Shown here: piece by piece, positions 44,482 to 50,662 of the stretch
How the letters are laid out: each line of letters begins with the position of its first letter
Numbering within the stretch: position 1 is the first letter of the stretch
Origin: Thalassococcus profundi
Lineage (GTDB): Bacteria > Pseudomonadota > Alphaproteobacteria > Rhodobacterales > Rhodobacteraceae
Length of the DNA stretch: 50,662 bases
Assembly (NCBI RefSeq): GCF_003344785.1
Contig: NZ_QPMK01000026.1
Coordinates: forward strand, 1 to 50,662
Direction: 5' to 3'
The notes under the pieces: generated by a model
What the model saw: only the letters and a program-made list of their open reading frames with translations
Told to the model about the DNA's origin: nothing
Database searches by the model: none
Translations under genes and position numbers: made by a program

Positions 44482-44893
44482 GGAAGGAGAGTGGCAAAAG
44501 ACCGGGCGTCTGGGAAGAGATTTGCGTCGGGGGCAAGGCTCAGAGGGTCAGACCTATGTCGGCTCTGAGGACGAAGCGGACGTTGCCCAGTCGTGCCAGC
44601 GCCGGACCGGGGGACGGCGCATCCGGCGGCTGAGCTGATGCGCTTTATGGTCGCCAAGACCGTTGTCGCGAAAAGCTAGGCGCCCAGGACAGACAAAGCG
44701 CCGGCCCATGGGGCCGGTCCGGCGCTGGCACGGCGGCCGCCTGTGGCGGCCTCGATTCCGTGCCTGGAGGAAAGGGGGGCCGTCCACAACGGGCTCGAAG
44801 CGGCCATCGCGCTCAAGGCGGAGTGTGGGCCTTTCTTGCATTGCTTGCTGCGAAAATCTTGCGGTTCGGGAAGCGACCTGCCGTGCCCCCCCC
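44482..44893. other. Gene-free segment with two adjacent strong hairpins
   Basis: About 410 bp between two minus-strand genes. On the minus strand, downstream of the M19 gene, a nested hairpin lies at 44728-44763 (outer GCACGG / CCGTGC, inner GGCCGCC-TGT-GGCGGCC). A second stem-loop is at 44697-44726 (AGCGCCGG / CCGGCGCT), followed on the minus strand by TTTGTCTGTC. The second looks like a terminator and the whole could be a structured 3' end or a small RNA. Open frames here are not convincing genes. I see nothing in 44482-44690 beyond the upstream region of the 552-codon gene. Confidence 0.55.
44697..44726 (-). terminator. Probable terminator downstream of the M19 gene
   Basis: An 8-bp stem (AGCGCCGG / CCGGCGCT) with further internal pairing, followed by TTTGTCTGTC on the minus strand, 168 bases after the M19 stop. 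Confidence 0.5.
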
Positions 44894-45874
44894 TCACGCC
44901 GGGCCGAAACTCGTCTCGTAGAACCGCAGCCAGTTGCCACCCAGCAGACCGTCCGTCTCTTCCCGCGAAAACCCGGTCTCGCGCAGGCCGTCGCGCAGGT
45001 TGTCCCAGTCGCGGTTGTCCTGGAACCAGTCGGGCATCGGTGGGAAACCCGGCGCATCGGCAGAGCCTTCGCCGTAGTCCGCCGCCTTCGTCCAGCGGCC
45101 CGCGCGCATCCATGCGACAACGCTGTCGGGCTGGTCCTGGCACAGGTCCGACCCGATCCCCAGGTTCTCGGCCCCGTAGCGGCTGGCGGCCTCGGCCGCC
45201 ATCTCGCAGAAGTCCGACAGCCGGCAGTTGGTGCCGCCCGCAAGGTGATGCGGATAAAGCGAAAACCCGAGCATCCCACCCGCGTTGGTCAAGGCGCGCA
45301 GCACCGCGTCCGACTTGTTGCGTCGCGCCGGATGCCACCAGTCGGGATTGGCATGGGTGATGGCGATGGGGCGGGTCGAATGGTCGATCGCCTCCAGCGT
45401 GGAGCGTTCGGCGGAATGGCTCATGTCCACCACCAGCCCGACGCGATTCATCTCCTCCACCACGGCGCGGCCCATGCGGGTGAGGCCCGGGTCCTCGTCC
45501 TCGTAGCAGCCGGTCGCCAGCAGCGACTGGTTGTTGTAGCTCAACTGCATGAAGCGCACGCCCAGCTGGTGCACGATTTCGACAAGGCCGATGTCGTCCT
45601 CGATCGGGCTGGGGGTCTGGAACCCGAAGAACACCGCCGTGCGCCGCGTCTCCTGTGCGCGGCGGACGTCGGCGGCGGTGGTGCCCTTGAAGATCAGGCC
45701 GGGAAAGCGTTCGAACCAGAGGTTCCAGGCTTCCAGGTTGGCGACCATCTCGCGAAAATTCTCGTGGTAGGCGATGGTGACATGCACTGCGTCCACGCCG
45801 CCGCCGCGCAGCTGGCGGAACACCTTCTCGGACCAGTTGGCATATTGCAGGTTGTCGATCAGGGGCGCTTGCAT
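44894..45874 (-). CDS. M19 (membrane dipeptidase) family protein with incomplete metal site
   Basis: A 326-residue protein clearly aligned with the renal-dipeptidase family: LGVRFMQLSYNNQSL, GRAVVEEMNRVGLVVDMSHS, RPIAITHANP, RRNKSDAVLRALTNAGGMLG and NLGIGSDLCQDQP. His153, His174 and Asp243 correspond to the second-zinc histidines and the substrate-side Asp. The N-terminal IDGHNDLPW metal motif reads IDNLQYANW (His and Asp lost), and the bridging Glu in GVEGGHSI reads GFQTPSPI (Gln86). The first zinc site is thus absent. No signal peptide. It may be a mononuclear hydrolase or a non-dipeptidase. Confidence 0.85.
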   Translation of the reverse strand: MQAPLIDNLQYANWSEKVFRQLRGGGVDAVHVTIAYHENFREMVANLEAWNLWFERFPGLIFKGTTAADVRRAQETRRTAVFFGFQTPSPIEDDIGLVEIVHQLGVRFMQLSYNNQSLLATGCYEDEDPGLTRMGRAVVEEMNRVGLVVDMSHSAERSTLEAIDHSTRPIAITHANPDWWHPARRNKSDAVLRALTNAGGMLGFSLYPHHLAGGTNCRLSDFCEMAAEAASRYGAENLGIGSDLCQDQPDSVVAWMRAGRWTKAADYGEGSADAPGFPPMPDWFQDNRDWDNLRDGLRETGFSREETDGLLGGNWLRFYETSFGPA

Positions 45875-45933
45875 GTCCCGACGCTAGCCGAGCCCTGCCG
45901 GAGCAGCAAATCCTAAACGTGTTCCGGGCGGGG

Positions 45934-46404
45934 CTAGGCCGGACTGTCGGCGGACAGGACGCGCAGGATGGCCCGGTCGGTGAGCCTGGCCAGCAGCGAC
46001 AGGGTGTGGTGATCGGCCTCGGTCCAGTCGCGGCGCCGGGTGTTGCAGACGCTGATCGCACCGATGCTGCGACCGTCTGGGGCGTGCAGCGGATGGCCAA
46101 GGTAGCTGACGATGCCGACCTCACGCACGGTGGCCGAGCGCGACACCAGCGGGTGCACATGGCCGTCGCTGATTTCCAGCGGCTTGCCCATCGCGGCAAC
46201 GTGGCCGCAAATCGATTGCTCGATCACGTAGCCGCCGGTTTCGACAAGGGCGTCCGGCAAGCCGTGGACGGCGATGAACCGGTTCCAATGCGGCTCTGAC
46301 ACCGAGATCGTCGAGATCTCGCTGTGCAGCGCGACGCAGGCATAATCGACTAACTGGTCGAAGCGGCGCCCCGGGACCAGACGGGGATAGGTACGGAGTG
46401 TCAC
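45934..46404 (-). CDS. GAF-domain protein
   Basis: A 156-residue protein that is one GAF domain: FDQLVDYACVALHSEISTIS, WNRFIAVHGLP, SICGHVAAMGKPLEISDGHV, YLGHPLHAPDGRSIGAISVC and WTEADHHTLSLLARLTDRAI. The Cys-His pair in SICGHV is common in bilin- or redox-type and free-Met-type GAF proteins; the ligand is unknown. No output domain is present. The start is GTG, eight bases after AAAGGGGG. A CtrA-like site lies 61-76 bp upstream. Confidence 0.88.
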   Translation of the reverse strand: MTLRTYPRLVPGRRFDQLVDYACVALHSEISTISVSEPHWNRFIAVHGLPDALVETGGYVIEQSICGHVAAMGKPLEISDGHVHPLVSRSATVREVGIVSYLGHPLHAPDGRSIGAISVCNTRRRDWTEADHHTLSLLARLTDRAILRVLSADSPA

Positions 46405-46715
46405 GACAGCAGCCCCCTTTCCGAGGTAGCTCCCTTCGTTTCCTCGTACCGTCGTTAAGAGTTGTTAACGAATCATTAACGCGTGGGGCGACCACGCGCT
46501 TGCGGCGCTTTTCCGCTTGATTTTTTTCATGGGTGACCGTAACGGCCCTTGCATGATGCAAGCAAACGCCACACGACGACAGTCCTGATCCCGCCCCGCG
46601 ATGATCGCGAGGGTGTTTGCCGTTTGCGCAGTCTCTCCCAGACCTCGACCTGCCGAAACTTGACTTGCCCCGGTGCAGTTGGCACCAATCGGGCTTTCCA
46701 ATGGAGGATACCCAG
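46405..46715. other. Divergent promoter region between GAF gene and argD
   Basis: A 311-bp divergent gap. It contains the AT-rich TTAA cluster at 46455-46480 (CtrA-like site), which stands out from the GC-rich surroundings. The argD-proximal half has no clear operator; a GGAGG ribosome site at 46703-46707 serves argD. Confidence 0.7.
46465..46480. promoter_or_regulatory. CtrA-type binding site upstream of GAF gene
   Basis: TTAA-CGAATCA-TTAAC matches the full CtrA consensus TTAA-N7-TTAA(C). The minus strand reads the same way (GTTAA-N7-TTAAC). A third TTAA lies at 46455. It is 61 bp upstream of the GAF start codon and about 235 bp from argD, so the GAF gene is the likelier target. Confidence 0.6.
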
Positions 46716-47897
46716 ATGATCCCGTCCGTTCTGCCGACCTACAACCGCGCGCCGCTGAATTTCGTCAAAGGCGAAGGCAGCTGGCTGATCGAGGCGGACG
46801 GACGACGCTTTCTGGACCTGGGCTCCGGTATCGCCGTCAATGCGCTTGGCCATGCGCATCCCGCCCTGGTGGCGGCGCTGACCGAACAGGCCGGCGCGCT
46901 CTGGCATGTTTCGAACCTCTACCAGATCCCGCAGCAGCAGGCGCTTGCGGACAAGCTGGTGGCGGCGACCTTTGCCGACACGGTGTTCTTCACCAATTCC
47001 GGCACCGAAAGCTGCGAACTGGCGGTGAAGATGGCGCGCAAATACTGGTACGACAAGGGCCAGACCGAGCGCACCGAGATCATCACCTTTTCCGGGTCGT
47101 TCCACGGTCGGTCCTCGGCCGGCATCGCTGCCGCCGGATCGGAAAAGATGATCAAGGGCTTCGCGCCGATCCTCGGTGGCTTCACCCACATCGACTGGGG
47201 GGATCACGAGGCTCTGAAGGCCGCCGTCACGGACCGGACCGCCGCGATCCTGATCGAACCGGTTCAGGGCGAAGGCGGCATCCGCCCGCTGCCCGATCAA
47301 TGCCTCAAGGGTCTGCGCGCGCTCTGTGACGAGCACGGCATCCTGCTGATCCTCGACGAGGTGCAATGCGGCGTCGGCCGCACGGGGCGGCTTTTCGCGC
47401 ATGAATGGGCGGGCATCACCCCCGACATCATGATGGTGGCCAAGGGCATCGGCGGCGGCTTCCCCCTGGGCGCGGTGCTTGCGACCGAAGAGGCCGCCTC
47501 GGGCATGACCGCGGGCACGCACGGGTCGACCTACGGCGGCAACCCGCTGGGCTGCGCCGTGGGCTGCGCGGTGATGGACCACGTGGCCGATCCGGCCTTC
47601 CTGGCCGAGGTCAACCGCAAGGCGGGCCTGCTGCGGCAGAAGCTCGAAGGGCTGGTGGCCGCGCATCCCGACGTCTTCGAAGAGGTCCGCGGCCTCGGGC
47701 TGATGCTGGGGCTCAAGTGCAAGCCCGCTCCGGCGGAGGTGGTCAACGCCGGCTATGCCGCCGAAGTCGTCACCGTCCCCGCCGCCGACAACGTCGTGCG
47801 CCTGCTGCCGCCGCTCACGATCTCGGATGAAGAGATTGCCGAAGCCGTCACCCGCCTCGACGCCGCCGCCACTGCACTCACGCACGAAATGGCGTGA
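46716..47897 (+). CDS. argD: Acetylornithine transaminase
   Basis: A 393-residue PLP enzyme of arginine synthesis (N-acetylornithine with N-acetylglutamate semialdehyde; possibly also succinyldiaminopimelate). Seen: [84 protein letters not shown] and the PLP-lysine in [18 protein letters not shown] 46716 is chosen because GGAGG lies eight bases upstream, itself inside an earlier in-frame ATG at 46701. argF follows 73 bp downstream. Confidence 0.97.
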   Translation: MIPSVLPTYNRAPLNFVKGEGSWLIEADGRRFLDLGSGIAVNALGHAHPALVAALTEQAGALWHVSNLYQIPQQQALADKLVAATFADTVFFTNSGTESCELAVKMARKYWYDKGQTERTEIITFSGSFHGRSSAGIAAAGSEKMIKGFAPILGGFTHIDWGDHEALKAAVTDRTAAILIEPVQGEGGIRPLPDQCLKGLRALCDEHGILLILDEVQCGVGRTGRLFAHEWAGITPDIMMVAKGIGGGFPLGAVLATEEAASGMTAGTHGSTYGGNPLGCAVGCAVMDHVADPAFLAEVNRKAGLLRQKLEGLVAAHPDVFEEVRGLGLMLGLKCKPAPAEVVNAGYAAEVVTVPAADNVVRLLPPLTISDEEIAEAVTRLDAAATALTHEMA

Positions 47898-47898
47898 T

Positions 47899-47943
47899 CT
47901 TCATCTTGCCAATAAATCTCCGGGGTCCGGGGCAGCGCCCCGG
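47899..47943 (-). repeat. Intergenic palindromic repeat (copy G, divergent)
   Basis: The type-2 tail (CTTCATCTTGCCAATAAATC on plus) starts two bases after the argD stop, followed by CCGGGGC-AGC-GCCCCGG, a perfect 7-bp stem. The usual ACGAGAG stem is missing. It lies inside the argD-argF operon gap. Confidence 0.7.
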
Positions 47944-47970
47944 TCCGGCATGACCAAAAAGAACAGACCG

Positions 47971-48897
47971 ATGAACCATTTCCTCGACATCCACAAAACC
48001 GACCCCGCCGACCTGCGGCACATGATCGACAGCGCCCGCGCCATGAAGACCGCCCGCAACGGCGCGCCCAAGGCCACGCCCGATGCCGAACAGCCGCTGA
48101 AGAACCACATGGTGGCGCTGATCTTCGAGAAACCCTCGACCCGCACACGCGTCAGCTTCGACGTGGGCGTCCGCCAGATGGGCGGCGAGACCATGGTGCT
48201 GTCGGGCAGCGACATGCAGCTGGGCCATGGCGAGACCATCGCCGACACCGCCCGGGTGCTGAGCCGCTACGTCGACCTGATCATGATCCGCACCTTTGAC
48301 GAGGCGGTGCTGACGGAAATGGCCGAATTCGCCGATGTGCCGGTGATCAACGGCCTCACCGACCGCACCCATCCCTGCCAGATCATGGCCGACGTGCTGA
48401 CCTTCGAGGAACACCGCGGCCCCATTGCCGGGAAAAAGGTGGTCTGGGCCGGCGACGGCAACAACGTCTGTGCCTCCTGGCTGCATGCGGCGGGGCAGTT
48501 CGGCTTCGATCTCACCTTCACCGGGCCGGTGCAGCTGGATCCGGAGATGGAATTCGTCGGGCTGGCACGCAACGCCGGGGCGCAGATCGCCATCGAGCGC
48601 GACCCGATGAAGGCGGTCGAGGGCGCCGACCTGATCATCGCCGACACCTGGGTGTCGATGCATGACGCGCAGTCCGCCCGCGAGCGCCGTCACAACATGC
48701 TGCGGCCCTACCAGGTGAACCGCAAACTCATGGAGGCGGCCAAGCCCGACACGCTCTTCATGCATTGCCTGCCCGCCCATCGCGAGGAAGAGGTGACGTC
48801 GGAGGTCATGGACGGCCCGAATTCGGTGATCTGGGACGAGGCCGAGAACCGTCTGCACGCGCAGAAGGCGATCATGCGGTGGTGTCTCGGGGCCTGA
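47971..48897 (+). CDS. argF: Ornithine carbamoyltransferase
   Basis: A 308-residue cytosolic enzyme forming citrulline from ornithine and carbamoyl phosphate. The carbamoyl-phosphate motif STRTR is at residues 56-60 in [15 protein letters not shown], with [14 protein letters not shown] (HPCQ) and [11 protein letters not shown] (the HCLP ornithine motif). Full length. It forms an operon with argD. A palindromic repeat begins on the base after the stop codon. Confidence 0.98.
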   Translation: MNHFLDIHKTDPADLRHMIDSARAMKTARNGAPKATPDAEQPLKNHMVALIFEKPSTRTRVSFDVGVRQMGGETMVLSGSDMQLGHGETIADTARVLSRYVDLIMIRTFDEAVLTEMAEFADVPVINGLTDRTHPCQIMADVLTFEEHRGPIAGKKVVWAGDGNNVCASWLHAAGQFGFDLTFTGPVQLDPEMEFVGLARNAGAQIAIERDPMKAVEGADLIIADTWVSMHDAQSARERRHNMLRPYQVNRKLMEAAKPDTLFMHCLPAHREEEVTSEVMDGPNSVIWDEAENRLHAQKAIMRWCLGA

Positions 48898-48967
48898 TAT
48901 CCCCGTGCCGGGGATACGAGAGGCTCTGCCTCTCGTGCTCTCCGAGGGTTATTGAGAACCGAAGAAG
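48898..48967 (+). repeat. Intergenic palindromic repeat (copy H)
   Basis: TATCCCC-GTGCC-GGGGATA (perfect 7-bp stem) begins on the base after the argF stop. Then ACGAGAGGC-TCT-GCCTCTCGT (perfect 9-bp stem; the A-T pair of copies B, E and F is replaced by G-C), GCTCTCCGAGG and the type-1 tail TTATTGAGAACCGAAGAAG. It probably acts as the argF terminator. Confidence 0.88.
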
Positions 48968-49065
48968 AGCAGGACCAGCGCGAATCTGGAGACGCGGTCG
49001 CGGGTCGTGCGCCCAGGCGCGCGAAGCCGGATTGTCGGCGCGCGGGGTCTCCGGGGGCGTCGGAT

Positions 49066-49133
49066 CGCCGTGCCGGGGATACAAGAGCCGCTGCCCCTCG
49101 TGCTCTTTGAGGGGTGTTGTGAACCAAAGAAGG
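49066..49133 (+). repeat. Intergenic palindromic repeat (copy I, degenerate)
   Basis: CGCCGTGCCGGGGATACAAG, then a decayed stem (ACAAGAGCCGCTGCCCCTCGT), GCTCTTTGAGG and the tail TGTTGTGAACCAAAGAAGG. It lies 100 bp after copy H in the same argF-hrpB gap and looks like an older duplicate. Confidence 0.75.
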
Positions 49134-49163
49134 ACCGGACCGGGCGCGGGCTGGAGGCGGCGG

Positions 49164-50662
49164 TCACTGGCCGCGCGGCTTGGCGCGCAGGGTCGGGTCG
49201 GCCTCGCGCGGGTTTTCCGGCCAGGGGTGTTTCGGGTAGCGCCCGCGCATGTCGCGGCGCACGTCGGCGTAGGAGCTGTCCCAGAAGCCCGGAATGTCCA
49301 TCGTGGTCTGGACCGGGCGTCCGGCGGGAGAGAGCAGCGTCACGCGCAGGGGCGTGGTGCCGACCGTGGGGTGGGTGGTCTGGCCGAACATCTCTTGCAG
49401 GCGCAGGCTGATCTCGGGGTGCTCGCCGGTGTAGTCGATGGCGATCTCGCGGCCCAGCGGCGTGGTGAAGCGCGCCGGCACCAGCCGATCCAGCGTCTGC
49501 ATCCGGTCCCAGTCGAGCTGCGCGCGCAGGGCCGGTAGCGCGTCGAAGCGTTTCCAGTCCTCGGCGCTGCGCACGCCTTCGAGGAAGGGCAGCAGCCAAT
49601 CATCGAGGCGCTCCAGCAGCGCGGGTTCCGTCATGTCCGGAAGGTCGCTGCCGGCGTCGCGGGCGATGGCGACGCGGGCCAGGAAACGGCGCGCCGGATC
49701 GCTGAGCGACAGGCCAAGCTCGCGCACCCCGTCGAGCATGGCGCGGGCGATGGCCTCGGGCGGTGCGTCTTTCCAGATCCGGTCATCCAGCGCGATGGCG
49801 CCGAGTTTTTCCTGCGACCGTGCCACGACCCGGCGGTCGCGGCGTGACCAGGTGCAGGTGTTTTCCCAGGCGATCTGGTCGGCGAAGAGGCCGCGCAGCT
49901 GGCTTTCGGTGATCTGGATCGCCTGGCGGATCCGCGCCTCGCGCGGGTTGCCGTCGGTGTCGGTGACCACGATCAGCCGTGCGTTCGCCAGCGTGTCGGT
50001 TTCGGGCAGCACCGCACCCTTGCCGCCCGACAGCCGGTAGCGCGGCGCCTCGCCCTTGCGGCGCAGGCCTATGCGGTCGGGATAGGCCAGGGCGGCGGCC
50101 TCTTCGGGCGGCAGCGGGCCGGTTTCGGGCGCGGTGCGGGCCAAGCGGCGGGCCTCGCTGCGGATGCGCGCGAGGCTGCCGCGGTTCAGGCCATAGGGTC
50201 GGGCGGCGGTGAAGGCCCCGGGGTCGCGCAACGCCTCGAGCCGCAGGGTCAGGTCCGTGGGCGCGCCGGTGAGCGGATCGCGGTCGGCCAGCAGCGCCGC
50301 CAGAGGCGCCGCCTCACGCCCGGAGCGGGCCAGCATATGCGCCAGCCGCGGATGCAGCGGCAGGGCGGCAAGGTCGCGGCCATGCGGCGTGATCCGCCCC
50401 GCGCCATCGAGCGCGCCCAGCATCCGCAAGAGCGCCTGCGCCTCGGCAAAGGCGCCCTCGGGCGGCGGGGTCAGGAAGGGCAGCGCCTCGGGTCCGGCAC
50501 CCCAGACCGCCAGTTCCAGCGCCAGGCCGGCGAGGTCCGCCGCCTCGATCTCGGCGGGCGTATAGGCATGGAGCGCGCCCTCTTCGCCGCGGGTCCAGAG
50601 CTTGTAGGCCGCGCCCGGCGCCACGCGCCCCGCGCGCCCGGCGCGCTGCGCGGCCTCGGCGC
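49164..50662 (-). CDS. hrpB: ATP-dependent helicase HrpB, C-terminal part (start outside window)
   Basis: The C-terminal 498 residues of a DEAH-box helicase; the frame is open to the window edge. It begins with helicase motif VI (AEAAQRAGRAGRVAPGAAYK). Then come HA2/OB-type regions (EIEAADLAGLALELAVWG, LHPRLAHMLARSG, DRIGLRRKGEAPRYRLSGGK) and the HrpB-specific C-terminal domain (PLGREIAIDYTGEHPEISLR, LQEMFGQTTHPTVG, SYADVRRDMRGRYPKHPWPE). The ATPase core (motifs I-V) lies beyond the window. The physiological role of HrpB is not well defined. Confidence 0.96.
   Translation of the reverse strand, partial: AEAAQRAGRAGRVAPGAAYKLWTRGEEGALHAYTPAEIEAADLAGLALELAVWGAGPEALPFLTPPPEGAFAEAQALLRMLGALDGAGRITPHGRDLAALPLHPRLAHMLARSGREAAPLAALLADRDPLTGAPTDLTLRLEALRDPGAFTAARPYGLNRGSLARIRSEARRLARTAPETGPLPPEEAAALAYPDRIGLRRKGEAPRYRLSGGKGAVLPETDTLANARLIVVTDTDGNPREARIRQAIQITESQLRGLFADQIAWENTCTWSRRDRRVVARSQEKLGAIALDDRIWKDAPPEAIARAMLDGVRELGLSLSDPARRFLARVAIARDAGSDLPDMTEPALLERLDDWLLPFLEGVRSAEDWKRFDALPALRAQLDWDRMQTLDRLVPARFTTPLGREIAIDYTGEHPEISLRLQEMFGQTTHPTVGTTPLRVTLLSPAGRPVQTTMDIPGFWDSSYADVRRDMRGRYPKHPWPENPREADPTLRAKPRGQ

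Noticed and set aside
44554-44893. Small open frames downstream of the M19 gene
   Set aside because: Arg/Pro/Ala-rich translations without start signals, and overlapping strong hairpins.

Overview
The window is a 50.7 kb stretch of GC-rich chromosome from an alphaproteobacterium, most likely Rhodobacteraceae (Roseobacter/Rhodobacter type). The evidence is a COQ9 gene beside rpsU, a TrcR/DUF1013 cell-cycle regulator, an FnrL-type regulator divergent from hemN, a prephenate dehydratase divergent from a membrane-anchored cytochrome c, and a CtrA-like TTAA-N7-TTAAC site. I see no tRNA, rRNA, transposase, integrase, prophage or CRISPR array. About 45 genes are supported, nearly all core or housekeeping. 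The first (formate-tetrahydrofolate ligase) and last (HrpB helicase) are cut by the window edges.

Layout. 0-6.6 kb: fhs end, a PaaI-type thioesterase, the phosphoesterase pdeM, an M29 aminopeptidase and enolase (the last four on the minus strand), then a short BLUF photoreceptor and a YrhK-like membrane protein. 6.7-13 kb: pheT, ytoQ, a CDF cation exporter, mscL, and alanine dehydrogenase divergent from an Lrp-type regulator. 13-19.7 kb: a GMC oxidoreductase, rpsU divergent from coq9 followed by two quinone-oxidoreductase genes, a periplasmic RNase T2 and trcR. 19.8-24.4 kb: DUF2252, recR, ybaB and dnaX on the minus strand. 24.5-26.6 kb: fnrL and hemN diverge from a 61-bp gap that holds an FNR box. 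26.7-32.6 kb: a yejABEF oligopeptide ABC transporter. 32.8-39.3 kb: cytochrome c / prephenate dehydratase divergent pair, ogt, ileS, truA. 39.4-44.5 kb: ycjX-GNAT-ycjF operon, converging with a coupled pair of poorly known genes (a 552-residue protein and a DUF3726-like protein). 44.9-50.7 kb: an atypical M19 dipeptidase-family protein, a GAF protein, argD-argF, hrpB.

Functional links: tetrapyrrole and low-oxygen control (FnrL-hemN), ubiquinone (coq9 plus quinone reductases), DNA replication and repair (dnaX-ybaB-recR, pdeM, ogt), translation (pheT, ileS, truA, rpsU), amino-acid metabolism (ald, prephenate dehydratase, argD, argF) and envelope functions (mscL, CDF, yejABEF, YcjF).

The most notable non-genic content is a family of intergenic palindromic repeats (about nine copies) with two alternative conserved tails and compensating stem changes. 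One copy is expanded into an exact 60-bp tandem period. A separate 35-bp inverted-repeat pair brackets a structured 135-bp segment. No clearly new multi-gene defence or biosynthetic system was found; the best uncharacterised module is the coupled 552-aa/DUF3726 pair.
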